Below, one piece after another: positions 33,112 through 41,609 of a stretch of 64,000 nt of DNA (positions are counted from its first letter, which is position 1; every line of letters starts with the position of its first letter). Under the pieces are notes generated by a model, which worked only from the letters and a program-made list of their open reading frames with translations, was not told the origin of the DNA and made no database searches. Source of the DNA: Nocardioides speluncae. GTDB lineage: Bacteria > Actinomycetota > Actinomycetes > Propionibacteriales > Nocardioidaceae. A program made the translations under genes and the position numbers. The DNA lies in assembly GCF_003121585.1 (NCBI RefSeq), contig NZ_QEOO01000007.1, forward strand, positions 1-64,000, written 5' to 3'.

Positions 33112-34686
33112 GTGAATCACCCACGCCGTACCTCCCTTGCCATTGCCGCCGCAGCGCTCGCGACCGCGGGCCTCGTCGTACCCGGCTTCAGTCCGGCCCC
33201 AGACCGAGCCTCCGCAGCCGAGGACGGGCTGACCAAGCAGCTGGACGCCCTGCTCGCCGACCCGCGGTACGACGGGTCCCAGGTGGGCCTGGTGGTGCGG
33301 GACGCAAACACCGGCGACGTTCTCTACGACCGCAACAGCAAGAACCGGCTGCTGCCGGCGTCCAACATGAAGCTGCTGACCTCGGCGGCCGCGATGGAGC
33401 AGCTGGGTGCGGACTTCCGCTTCCACACCGACGCGCTGGCCACGGCGCCGGTCCAGGACGGCGTGATCGGCGGCGACCTCTACCTCAAGGGCTTCGGCGA
33501 CCCGACGACGCTGGCGGCCGACTACGGCAAGTTGGCCACCGACCTGAAGACGGCGGGAGTACGGCGGGTCACCGGCGACCTGGTCGCCGACGACAGCTAC
33601 TTCGACTCGGTGCGGCTGGGCGACAGCTGGGCGTGGGACGACGAGCAGGAGCTGTACGCCGCGCAGGTCTCCGCACTGACCGCCGCGCCGAACACCGACT
33701 ACGACAGCGGCACCGTGATGGTGCAGACCAAGCCCGGCGCCGCCGTGGGGGAGGCGGCCACGCTCACCGTCGTACCCAAGACCAGCGTGGTGCGTCTGGT
33801 CGGCACCGTCGCCACCGGCGCGCCCGGCTCGGCGAGCACGCTGCGCATCGAGCGGGAGCACGGCACCAACCGGATCCTGGTCAGCGGCTCGGTTCCGGCC
33901 GGCGGCGCGACCAGCACGTCCTGGGAGACCGTCTGGGAGCCGACCAGGTACGCCGCCGACCTGTTCAAGCGCGCCCTGAAGGAGGCCGGCATCCGGCTCG
34001 GCGGCCGGGTCACCACCGGCGTCACCCCGGCCGACGCCCAGCGGCTGGCGCGCGACGAGTCGATGCCGCTCGGCGAGCTGATGACGCCGTTCCTGAAGCT
34101 GTCCAACAACCTGCACGCCGAGACGCTGACCAAGACCCTCGGCAAGGAGAAGGCGGGCGCCGGGACCTGGCCGGCCGGGCTCGGCGTGATCGCGGCGCAC
34201 GCGAAGAGCGCAGGCGCGGACACCGCGACCATCCGGCTGTCCGACGGCTCCGGGCTGACCCGCAAGAACAACCTCACCGCCGACGCCGTCTCCGACGTGC
34301 TGGTGGCCGCCGCCAAGGAGCCGTGGTTCGAGCAGTGGTACAACGCGCTTCCGATCGCGGGCAACCCGAACCGGTTCGTCGGCGGCACCCTGCGCGCCCG
34401 GATGCTCAACACCCCGGCGGCCAACAACGTGCACGCCAAGACCGGCTCGCTTACCGGCGTCACCGCGCTGTCGGGCTACGTCACCGACGCCGACGGCCGG
34501 GAGCTGGTGTTCTCGATGATCTCGAACAACTACCTCACCACCCCGCGCCCGGTCGAGGACGCCGTGGCGGTCACGCTGGCGTCGTACACCCAGGACGGGA
34601 CACCGGAGGCGGTCACGCCGAAGCGCAGCCGCAGCGGCGACGAGGGCGGCGCCGACGTCGAGTGCTCGTGGGTCAAGGCCTGCTGA
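33112..34686 (+). CDS. dacB: D-alanyl-D-alanine carboxypeptidase/endopeptidase (PBP4 type)
   Basis: A 524-residue exported penicillin-binding protein that trims peptidoglycan peptides. A signal peptide is present (TSLAIAAAALATAGLVVPG). The three active-site motifs are seen: SxxK in LPASNMKLLTS near residue 83, SxN in LSNNLHAET near 330 and KTG in HAKTGSLTG near 444. The large insert between SxxK and SxN (LYLKGFGDPT, GDLVADDSYF) is typical of DacB/PBP4. GTG 33112 is preceded by gaggag. Its 3' end overlaps the convergent glycosyltransferase gene by 14 bases. Confidence 0.95.
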   Translation: MNHPRRTSLAIAAAALATAGLVVPGFSPAPDRASAAEDGLTKQLDALLADPRYDGSQVGLVVRDANTGDVLYDRNSKNRLLPASNMKLLTSAAAMEQLGADFRFHTDALATAPVQDGVIGGDLYLKGFGDPTTLAADYGKLATDLKTAGVRRVTGDLVADDSYFDSVRLGDSWAWDDEQELYAAQVSALTAAPNTDYDSGTVMVQTKPGAAVGEAATLTVVPKTSVVRLVGTVATGAPGSASTLRIEREHGTNRILVSGSVPAGGATSTSWETVWEPTRYAADLFKRALKEAGIRLGGRVTTGVTPADAQRLARDESMPLGELMTPFLKLSNNLHAETLTKTLGKEKAGAGTWPAGLGVIAAHAKSAGADTATIRLSDGSGLTRKNNLTADAVSDVLVAAAKEPWFEQWYNALPIAGNPNRFVGGTLRARMLNTPAANNVHAKTGSLTGVTALSGYVTDADGRELVFSMISNNYLTTPRPVEDAVAVTLASYTQDGTPEAVTPKRSRSGDEGGADVECSWVKAC

Positions 34687-35770
34687 CGGGACGGGCGTAG
34701 GAGGTGAGCGCCTCGACGAAGCCCGGGGCGTGCACCGACCAGTCGAGATGGCGGCGGGCATACGCGTGGCCGGCGGCACCCATGGCGTGCCGCTGGTCGG
34801 TGTGCTGCCACAGGGTGCGCACGGCCGAGGCGGCGGCGTACGACGAGCCGAAGCCGACGACCAGCCCGCCGCCGGACTCCGCCACAAGATGCCGCGCCAG
34901 CGGCAGGGGAGTCGTGATCACGGGGACGCCTTGGGCGAGGTACTCGATCACCTTGGTCGGCCGGGAGTGCCGGTAGTTCGGCTCGTCGTGCAGCAGTGAC
35001 AGCCCGGCGAGCGAGCCCGTGACCCGCTCCATGGCGGAGGCGAGCGGCAGGAAGCCGTGCCAGGTCACCACGCCCTCGTGGTCGGCAGCGCGCAGCAGTT
35101 CGGTGGACGACTCGTCGGCGTGCCCGATCAGCTCGACTCGCAGGCCGCTGCCGGCCAGCCGCCGGCCGAGGTCGATCATCTCGACCACGCCGCGGGCTCG
35201 GGTGAGGTGGCCGACGTACACCACGCGTGGGTGGTCCGGCGGCGGCACGGTCGCGGGCACCAGCGCGGTGTTGGGTACGACGGGGTGCGCGTGCCGGAAC
35301 CGGAACCGGTAGGCGTCCTCGGCCAGCAGCAGCCCGGCCCGCCCCTCGGCGGCCCGCTCGACCGACCGGACCGCCGCGTTCGCCGGCCGTGCCAGCAGCG
35401 ACGGCAGCCACGGCTTCATCGACACGGCGGCCGCGGTGTCCTCGTGGACGTCCCACACCACCGGCGTACCCGCGGCCGCGCCGGCGACCAGCAGCAGCTC
35501 CGGGTCGTGCAGGAGTACGACGTCGTGGTCGGCCGCCTGGGCCGCGATCAGCCCGCGGGCCGCCCGGAGCGCGGCGGTCCGCCGCCGTCCGGACGCGCGC
35601 GGTAGGTCCACGGTCGTCAGACCGCCGCCGCGCACGGGCGTCACGCCGTACGCCGTGCACGGCGCCGCGTAGGTGACCGTCCACCCGGCCGCCAGCAGCG
35701 CGGCGATCTGGCGGTGCCGGATCCGGGCGTCGTCCGGGTGGTGGACGACGGTGACGACGAGCGCCCGCAT
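34673..35770 (-). CDS. Glycosyltransferase, GT4 type
   Basis: A 365-residue retaining glycosyltransferase with two Rossmann halves: the N-terminal acceptor domain (VVTVVHHPDDARIRHRQIAA, VVWDVHED) and the C-terminal nucleotide-sugar domain (VVYVGHLTRARGVVEMI, HSRPTKVIEYLAQGVPVI). It is the last gene of the minus-strand glycan operon that runs 40431 to 34673, seven bases after the ABC ATPase. ATG 35770 is preferred to GTG 35776 because AGGTG lies upstream of it. Sugar and acceptor are unknown. Confidence 0.87.
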   Translation of the reverse strand: MRALVVTVVHHPDDARIRHRQIAALLAAGWTVTYAAPCTAYGVTPVRGGGLTTVDLPRASGRRRTAALRAARGLIAAQAADHDVVLLHDPELLLVAGAAAGTPVVWDVHEDTAAAVSMKPWLPSLLARPANAAVRSVERAAEGRAGLLLAEDAYRFRFRHAHPVVPNTALVPATVPPPDHPRVVYVGHLTRARGVVEMIDLGRRLAGSGLRVELIGHADESSTELLRAADHEGVVTWHGFLPLASAMERVTGSLAGLSLLHDEPNYRHSRPTKVIEYLAQGVPVITTPLPLARHLVAESGGGLVVGFGSSYAAASAVRTLWQHTDQRHAMGAAGHAYARRHLDWSVHAPGFVEALTSYARPVSRP

Positions 35771-35776
35771 CGACAC

Positions 35777-36535
35777 CTACGCCTGCGACTCGAGGTAGGA
35801 GTCGACGACCTCGTCGACCGGCCCGTCCTGCAGCAGCCGGCCGTGGTCCATCCACAGCGCGCGGTCGCAGGAGCGGCGGATGGTCGACATCGAGTGGCTG
35901 ACCAGCAGCACGGTGCCGGCGTGCTCGCGGATCTCGTCGATCCGCTGCTGGCTGCGCTTCTTGAACGCCGCGTCGCCGGTGGCCAGCGCCTCGTCGATCA
36001 TCAGGATGTCGGGCCGGGCGGCCGTCGAGATCGCGAACCGCAGCCGCGCCGACATGCCCGACGAGTAGGCCTTCATCGGCAGGTCGGCGAACTCGCCGAT
36101 GCCCGCGAACTCGATGATCTCGTCGCGCTGCTCGTCGACCTGCGCCGGCGTCAGCCCAAGGGCGAGCGCGCCGAGCGTCACGTTGCGCTCGCCGCTGAGG
36201 TTCTTCATCAGCGCGCCGCTGACGCCGAGGAGCGAGGCGGTGCCGGAGGTGTAGACGGCGCCGCCGGCCGTGGGTACGGCGCCCGCGATCGCGCGCAGCA
36301 GCGTGGACTTGCCGGAGCCGTTGTGGCCGATCAGCCCGATCGACTCGCCGTGCTCGGCGGTGAAGCTGACCCCGCGGACGGCGTGCACGGAGTCGACCGC
36401 GCCGACGTGCTGGGCCAGCCGGGAGCGCCGGGTCGGCGGCCCGGAGTCGGCGGTACGGCGACGACCGCCGTACGTGCGGTACTTGACGTGGACGTCATCC
36501 ACGATCAGCGAGAGTCCGGCGTCAGCGTCAGACAC
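35777..36535 (-). CDS. Polysaccharide ABC exporter, ATPase subunit (Wzt-like)
   Basis: A 252-residue ATPase that should drive export of a lipid-linked polysaccharide or teichoic acid-like polymer with the permease upstream. Walker A is GHNGSGKSTL, the signature motif is KAYSSGMSARL and Walker B is PDILMIDEAL; the family-specific INGAGKST region and TRALDIHVKY-like start fit the ABC-2 glycan exporter group. The C-terminal sugar-binding domain of O-antigen Wzt proteins is absent. GTG 36535 overlaps the end of the permease gene by eight bases. Confidence 0.9.
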   Translation of the reverse strand: MSDADAGLSLIVDDVHVKYRTYGGRRRTADSGPPTRRSRLAQHVGAVDSVHAVRGVSFTAEHGESIGLIGHNGSGKSTLLRAIAGAVPTAGGAVYTSGTASLLGVSGALMKNLSGERNVTLGALALGLTPAQVDEQRDEIIEFAGIGEFADLPMKAYSSGMSARLRFAISTAARPDILMIDEALATGDAAFKKRSQQRIDEIREHAGTVLLVSHSMSTIRRSCDRALWMDHGRLLQDGPVDEVVDSYLESQA

Positions 36536-37436
36536 GGCCGTACTTCTCCTCTCCGTGCCAGAAGTAGAGGAACCCGCCGACCAGCGTGACCACCGCGAAG
36601 CCGGCGCCCCACGCCCAGATGTCGAGTCCGACCGACTGTCCCTCGAGCAGCGACGCGCGGCCGAGCTCCAGGTAGATCGCCATCGGGTTGTGGGTGAGGA
36701 TGTCGCCGAGCAGGCCGCCACCCGCATAGTGGTCGATCGAGAAGAAGACACCGGAGACGTACATCAGCGCCCGGATGACGAACGGGATCAGGTTGCCGAC
36801 GTCGCGGATCTCCGCGACCGCCCGCGCCACGATGAACGCGACGCCGAGGCTGAACAGCAGCTGCAGCCCGACCGCGACCAGCAACAGCAGCCACTGGACG
36901 CGGACCGGCTCGCCGGTGACCAGCACCAACGCGGCCAGCACCACCAGCTCCGGCAGCAGCGCGACGAACTCCGCGACCACCACCGCGATCGGCAGCAGCG
37001 CCCGCGGGAACTGCAGCGAGGAGATCAGCGAGCTGTTGCCGGTGATCGCCTTCGCGCCGGCCGAGATCGAGGACGCGGTGAACCGGAACAGGAACACCCC
37101 GATCACCAGGAAGCCGGCGAAGTTCTCGACGCCGCGGTCGGTCTTCAGCAGTACGCCGAACACGAACAGGTAGACCCCTGCCCACAGCAGCGGCGTCAGT
37201 ACCGCCCACAGCTGGCCGAGGAAGCTGTCCTGGTTGCGCGCGTAGGCGCGCGAGCTGCCGAGCTTCAGCGCGAAGTGGCGGCGCTGCCACAGGTCCTTGA
37301 GGTACGCCGAGAGCCGGGGCCGCCCGCCGATCCTGGTCAGGCCGTGCTGAGCGGCAAGCGCGGCCGCTCCTTGGTTTCGAGACGGTTGCTGCGCAACCTC
37401 CTCAACCAGCGGAGCACTCGGCGAAGGGGCGCTCAT
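36528..37436 (-). CDS. Polysaccharide ABC exporter, permease subunit (Wzm-like)
   Basis: A 302-residue ABC-2 type permease with six predicted membrane segments (LWAVLTPLLWAGVYLFVFGV, NFAGFLVIGVFLFRFTA, LLPIAVVVAEFVALLPELVV and others) and the amphipathic N-terminal helix region RNQDSFLGQLWAVLTP typical of Wzm/TagG. ATG 37436 overlaps the dehydrogenase stop codon (ATGA). The first 20 or so residues (PLVEEVAQQPSRNQG) are encoded by a copy of the dispersed palindromic repeat and are not part of the family. Confidence 0.9.
   Translation of the reverse strand: MSAPSPSAPLVEEVAQQPSRNQGAAALAAQHGLTRIGGRPRLSAYLKDLWQRRHFALKLGSSRAYARNQDSFLGQLWAVLTPLLWAGVYLFVFGVLLKTDRGVENFAGFLVIGVFLFRFTASSISAGAKAITGNSSLISSLQFPRALLPIAVVVAEFVALLPELVVLAALVLVTGEPVRVQWLLLLVAVGLQLLFSLGVAFIVARAVAEIRDVGNLIPFVIRALMYVSGVFFSIDHYAGGGLLGDILTHNPMAIYLELGRASLLEGQSVGLDIWAWGAGFAVVTLVGGFLYFWHGEEKYGRV
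37369..37412 (-). repeat. Dispersed 44-bp palindromic repeat, copy B (in frame)
   Basis: Read on the minus strand it gives CTGGTTGAGGAGGTTGCGCA then GCAACCGTCTCGAAACCAAG, the cleanest copy in the window. It encodes residues of the cytosolic N-terminus of the exporter permease and is read in the same frame as copy A (peptide LVEEVAQQPSRNQG versus LVEEVAQRPSRNQG). Confidence 0.9.
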
Positions 37437-38701
37437 AAGCGACTGGCCTCCGCGCCGGTGGTCACGCCGCGAGTGTCCAGGAACAGCGAGGCGTCGGCGG
37501 CGAGCGCGTCGGCGTCGTACTCCTTGTGGTTCTGGACCAGGATCACCAGGTCCGCGTCGGCGATGCCGGCGGCCAGGTCGTCGACCCGCGTCACCGGGAC
37601 GCCGGCGTGCCACTCCGGGACCCGCGGGTCGTGGTAGCTGACGGTGGCGCCGAGCAGCGAGAGCTGGCGGGCCAGGGGCACCGCAGGCGACTCACGCTGG
37701 TCGGCGATGTCGGGCTTGTACGTCACGCCGAGCAACAGTACGTCGGCCCGTGAAGTCGCCTTGCCGGCCTGATTGAGGAGGTTCTGCGCCCGGTGCGCGA
37801 CGTACGCCGGCATCGTGGCGTTGATCTCCTCGGCCAGCTCCACGAACCGGAACGGGTAGCCGAGCTTGGCGCGCACGTTGTGGGACAGGTAGTTCGGGTC
37901 GATCGGGATGCAGTGGCCGCCGACGCCGGGACCCGGGTAGAACGCCTGGAAGCCGAACGGCTTGGTGCTGGCGCACCGGATGACGTCCCACAGGTCGATG
38001 TCGAGCTCGTGGCAGAACCGCGCCATCTCGTTGACCAGCGCGATGTTGATGTGCCGGTAGGTGTTCTCCAGCAGCTTCGCGGTCTCGGCCTCGGCCGGTC
38101 CGGCCGCCTCGACGACGGTGTTGACGAACTTGCCGTAGAACGCGCTCGCCCGCGCGGTGCAGGCCGGGGTCAGGCCGCCGACGACCTTCGGGGTGTTCTT
38201 GAGGCCGTACTCCGCGTTGCCGGGGTCGATCCGCTCCGGGCTGAACGCGAGGTGGAAGTCCTTGCCGGCGGTGAGGCCGGAGACCGACTCCAGGATCGGC
38301 CTGACAACCTCGTCGGTGGTGCCGGGGTACGTCGTGGACTCCAGGATCGCGAGCTGGTCGTCGTGCAGGTGCCGGGCCACTGCCGACATCGCCTTGCGGA
38401 CCGCGCCCAGGTCCGGACCACCGCCCGCGCCGAGTGGCGTCGGCACGCACACGACTGCGACCGCGGCCCGAGCCAGCACGCTCTCGTCGGTGGTCGCGAC
38501 GAAGCCGGCGTCGACCATCGCCTGGATGTCGGCGTCGCTGAGGTCGTCCACGTGGGAGTGGCCGGCGTTCAGGCCGTCGACGGCCCGGGTGCTGACGTCG
38601 AGGCCGACCACGCGCAGCCCCGCGAGGGTGGCCTCGTGGGCGAGCGGCAGGCCGACGTACCCGAGGCCGAGGACGACGAGGTCGATGTCTTGGTTCGTCA
38701 T
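37433..38701 (-). CDS. UDP-N-acetylhexosamine 6-dehydrogenase (WecC/WbpA type)
   Basis: A 422-residue nucleotide-sugar dehydrogenase that oxidises C6 of a UDP-HexNAc to the uronate using NAD. Visible motifs are the Rossmann VLGLGYVGLPLA, ESTTYPGTTDEV, SPERIDPGN, and the catalytic cysteine in GVGGHCIPIDP. With the UDP-GlcNAc 2-epimerase at 40516, a route to UDP-ManNAc uronate is likely; UDP-GlcNAc 6-dehydrogenase (WbpA) is the alternative. It overlaps the preceding and following genes by four bases. Confidence 0.9.
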   Translation of the reverse strand: MTNQDIDLVVLGLGYVGLPLAHEATLAGLRVVGLDVSTRAVDGLNAGHSHVDDLSDADIQAMVDAGFVATTDESVLARAAVAVVCVPTPLGAGGGPDLGAVRKAMSAVARHLHDDQLAILESTTYPGTTDEVVRPILESVSGLTAGKDFHLAFSPERIDPGNAEYGLKNTPKVVGGLTPACTARASAFYGKFVNTVVEAAGPAEAETAKLLENTYRHINIALVNEMARFCHELDIDLWDVIRCASTKPFGFQAFYPGPGVGGHCIPIDPNYLSHNVRAKLGYPFRFVELAEEINATMPAYVAHRAQNLLNQAGKATSRADVLLLGVTYKPDIADQRESPAVPLARQLSLLGATVSYHDPRVPEWHAGVPVTRVDDLAAGIADADLVILVQNHKEYDADALAADASLFLDTRGVTTGAEASRL

Positions 38702-40431
38702 GCGGGTTCTCCCACTTCAGGTTGTGTTGCGAGTGCTGCGTAGAGGTCGGAATAGGTGCTGGCCGCGCGGGACCAGGTGCGGTTGGCGGCCACCCAGTCG
38801 CGGGCGGCGGCGCCGAGGCTGTGGCGTACGTCGGGTTGGTCGGCGAGGTCGGTGAGGGCCTCGGCGAGCGCGGCGTCGTCGTCCGGCGGCACCAGGCGGC
38901 CTGTCTCGTCGGTGACGATCTCCCGCAGCGGCGGCAGGTCGGACGCGATCACCGGCCGGCCGAGCGCCATCGCCTCCAGCGGCTTCAGCGGCTGGACCAG
39001 GCGGGTCACCGGCAGGTCGTGCCGCGGCAGGCAGAACACGTCGATCTCGCCGTACCGCCCGGCCACCTCGCTCGGCGCCACCCGGCCGGTGAAGGTGACC
39101 TGCATCCCCGCAGCTTGCTGCTCGAGGGACGCCCGCGCCGGGCCGTCGCCGACGATCAACAGCCGGACGTCGTGGGTCTTCGCGACCGCGCGGATCAGCA
39201 CGTCGACGCCCTCGTAGTCGTTGAGGGTGCCGACGAAACCGGCGGTGAGCGGCCCGTTTCCGCGCAGTTGCGGGCTCATGGCCCCTGCGAGCAGCGAGTC
39301 GGGTACGCCGTTCGGGACGACCGTGATCTTGGCCGGGTCGATCCCGCGGGCCACGATGGCGTCGGCCATCGTCCGGCTGAGCGTGACCACCGCGTCGGCC
39401 TGCTGCATGCACCAGGTCTCGGCCTGCTGGGCGAGCAGGTAGGTCTCGCTCGTGAGTCCGTCGGCGCTGCGCCGGGTCTCCTCGAGAAAGCCGCGCACCT
39501 CGTAGACGACCGGGATGCCCGTGCGCTCCCGCACCGCCAGCGCGACCTGACCGTTGAGGTGGTTGGTGTGGGCGTGCAGGACGTCCGGGCTTAGCCGTTC
39601 GACGAGGCGGGTCGTCCGCTCGATGTCCTTGGCCAGAGCCTTGTCGGCGCGAGCCGGCACGGTGGCGAGGAGGCGGTGGTACTCGACTCCGTCGATCGTC
39701 TCGGTGGCCCTGGCTCGCAGGTGGCCCTTGGTGACGGGGAAGCCGAGTCGGGTTGCTACGTGGACGTCGAGGCCTTGTTCCTTCTGGGCCTTGGCTATGC
39801 CGTGAGTTCTGAGGGTGTAGCCGGCGACGGTCTCTGGGAGGGCGTTGGTTGTTAGGTGGAGGACGGTGGGTCGCGGGTGTGCCGGTGTCGGGGGCTCCGC
39901 GCCCTCGCCGGGCGCTGGGGCGGCGCGTCGGCCGGGCGGCGTTGCCTTTGGTTGCGCGCTCCTCCGGCCGCCGCGGCCAAGCCCCTTGACGCTGCCCGGC
40001 GAGGGCGCGGAGCCCCCGGCGCCGGCACGTCCGGCTTCTGTTGCTGGCGTGAGGAGGGCGAGGTCTGCTTTTAGGTGGCGGTGGAGGGGGGTGCCGGGGG
40101 TGGCGTGCATGAGGGCTTCGGTGAGCTCGCCGTGGCGGGAGGCGGCCAGGGCGGCTAGGCGGTGGGTGGGGGTGGGGAGGTTGTGGGCGCCGAGGAGGAG
40201 GGCGGCTTCGATGACGGGGTTGGTGGGGGGTGCTTGCTCTAGGTGGGTGAGGGCTTCGTCGCGGCGGCCGGACGCGGCGAGTGCGAGGGCCGTGATCGGC
40301 CAGTTGGCGGGGAGGCGGGTGGCGGCGCGGCGTACTGCAGATGGGAGGGCGCGGAGGGCGATCAGGGTCACGTGCTGACGGCCGCGGCCGAGGTGGCGGC
40401 GGGCGACGGAGGTGGCGATGAGGACGTGCAT
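38698..40431 (-). CDS. Glycosyltransferase, GT4 type, with N-terminal extension
   Basis: A 577-residue protein. The C-terminal 385 residues are a complete GT4 enzyme (TLRTHGIAKAQKEQG, VLHAHTNHLNGQVAL, ITVVPNGV, AGFVGTLNDYEGVDVLI, LKPLEAMALGRPVIAS). The N-terminal 130 residues are helical and resemble the equivalent part of the transferase at 47240. Between them lies a low-complexity, proline/glycine/arginine-rich segment (about residues 135-190) encoded by a large palindromic element (39879-40028). First gene of the minus-strand operon; ATG 40431. Confidence 0.85.
   Translation of the reverse strand: MHVLIATSVARRHLGRGRQHVTLIALRALPSAVRRAATRLPANWPITALALAASGRRDEALTHLEQAPPTNPVIEAALLLGAHNLPTPTHRLAALAASRHGELTEALMHATPGTPLHRHLKADLALLTPATEAGRAGAGGSAPSPGSVKGLGRGGRRSAQPKATPPGRRAAPAPGEGAEPPTPAHPRPTVLHLTTNALPETVAGYTLRTHGIAKAQKEQGLDVHVATRLGFPVTKGHLRARATETIDGVEYHRLLATVPARADKALAKDIERTTRLVERLSPDVLHAHTNHLNGQVALAVRERTGIPVVYEVRGFLEETRRSADGLTSETYLLAQQAETWCMQQADAVVTLSRTMADAIVARGIDPAKITVVPNGVPDSLLAGAMSPQLRGNGPLTAGFVGTLNDYEGVDVLIRAVAKTHDVRLLIVGDGPARASLEQQAAGMQVTFTGRVAPSEVAGRYGEIDVFCLPRHDLPVTRLVQPLKPLEAMALGRPVIASDLPPLREIVTDETGRLVPPDDDAALAEALTDLADQPDVRHSLGAAARDWVAANRTWSRAASTYSDLYAALATQPEVGEPA
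39879..40028. repeat. Large palindromic element 3 inside a glycosyltransferase gene
   Basis: Bases 39890-39913 and 39994-40017 are perfectly complementary over 24 bp (right arm begins GCCCGGCGAGGGCGCGGAGC), and a further outer pair GTGCCGG/CCGGCAC extends the stem. The roughly 80-bp interior contains GGCGGCGTTGCC and a GGCCGCCGCGGCC palindrome. The size and shape match elements 1 and 2 although the core differs. The whole unit is translated in frame as a linker. Confidence 0.8.
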
Positions 40432-40515
40432 CGACAGCTCCTTCCTGGCTCCGTTTCAATGTTTCTCCAGTAATCTACTAGAGTTACGTTGAAACGACGA
40501 AAGGGTGCTCTCGAG
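40432..40515. promoter_or_regulatory. Divergent promoter region of the glycan locus
   Basis: This 84-bp AT-richer gap feeds both the minus-strand operon (glycosyltransferase, dehydrogenase, exporter) and the plus-strand operon (epimerase onward). It contains an inverted repeat CGTTTCAA (40452-40459) / TTGAAACG (40489-40496) and an inner one GTAATC-N6-GAGTTAC-like around 40470-40487. One regulator could control both directions. AAAGGG before 40516 is the epimerase Shine-Dalgarno sequence. Confidence 0.55.
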
Positions 40516-41607
40516 ATGCCGACCAGTACGGCGACAGCTGCAGGCGTGCTTCACGTGACCGGTGCGCGGCCGAACTTCCCCAAGGCGGCGCCGGTGATCG
40601 CGGCGCTGGCCGACCGTGGGGTGCCGCAGACCCTGGTGCACACCGGGCAGCACTACGACGAGCGGATGTCGGACGTGTTCTTCCGCCAGCTCGGCCTGCC
40701 CGAGCCGGACGTGAACCTCGGCGTCGGTTCCGGGACACACGCCCAGCAGACCGGGTCGATCATGACCGCGCTGGAGTCGCTGTTCCTGGAGGCGCCACCC
40801 GCGCTGGTCGTCGTGTACGGCGACGTCAACTCCACGCTCGCCGCCGCGCTGGTGGCCGCCAAGCTGCACATCTCGGTCGCGCACGTCGAGGCCGGGCTGC
40901 GCTCGTTCGACCCGACGATGCCGGAGGAGGTCAACCGGCTGGTGACCGACCGGCTCTCCGACGTACTGCTGTGCACCAGCGCGGATGCGGTCGCCCACCT
41001 CGGCAACGAGGGCGTCCACGCCGACAAGATCCACCTGGTCGGCAACCCGATGATCGACACCCTGCTGGCCAACCTGGACCGCTTCGACGTCGCCGCCGCG
41101 CGCGAGCAGCACGACCTCGAGGGTGCCTACGCCGTGGCCACCCTGCACCGTCCCGCCAACGTTGACTCCGCCGCCGACGCACAGGCGCTGGTCAAGACAC
41201 TGCACTCGGTCGCCGACCAGCTCGAGGTCGTCCTCCCGCTGCACCCGCGCGGCCGCGCCGGCCTCGAGGCCGCGGGCCTGCTCGAGCACGGCGGGATCTC
41301 GGTCGTCGAGCCGCTCGGGTACGTCGAGTTCCTCGGCCTGGTTCGCGGCGCGACCGCCGTGGTCACCGACTCGGGTGGCGTCCAGGAGGAGACCACGGTG
41401 CTCGGCGTACCGTGCCTGACCCTGCGCCCCAACACCGAGCGCCCGGTCACCATCACCCACGGCACCAACCGGCTGGTCACCCGCGAGGACCTGGCGTACG
41501 CCGTCGGCGAGGTACTGGCCGCCCCCGATGTCGAGCACAAGGTGCCGCCGCTGTGGGATGGGCAGGCCGGCCCCCGGATCGCGGACGTCCTGGTCGGGGT
41601 GCTCTGA
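40516..41607 (+). CDS. wecB: UDP-N-acetylglucosamine 2-epimerase (non-hydrolysing)
   Basis: A 363-residue cytosolic enzyme that interconverts UDP-GlcNAc and UDP-ManNAc. Family signatures are GARPNFPKAAPVI at the N-terminus, VHTGQHYDERMSDVFF, HVEAGLRSFD, PEEVNRLVTD, TLHRPANVD and DSGGVQEE with the catalytic acids and UDP-binding residues. ATG 40516 has aaaggg ten bases upstream. Together with the dehydrogenase at 37433 it provides activated ManNAc(A) for the surface polymer. Confidence 0.96.
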   Translation: MPTSTATAAGVLHVTGARPNFPKAAPVIAALADRGVPQTLVHTGQHYDERMSDVFFRQLGLPEPDVNLGVGSGTHAQQTGSIMTALESLFLEAPPALVVVYGDVNSTLAAALVAAKLHISVAHVEAGLRSFDPTMPEEVNRLVTDRLSDVLLCTSADAVAHLGNEGVHADKIHLVGNPMIDTLLANLDRFDVAAAREQHDLEGAYAVATLHRPANVDSAADAQALVKTLHSVADQLEVVLPLHPRGRAGLEAAGLLEHGGISVVEPLGYVEFLGLVRGATAVVTDSGGVQEETTVLGVPCLTLRPNTERPVTITHGTNRLVTREDLAYAVGEVLAAPDVEHKVPPLWDGQAGPRIADVLVGVL

Positions 41608-41609
41608 CG

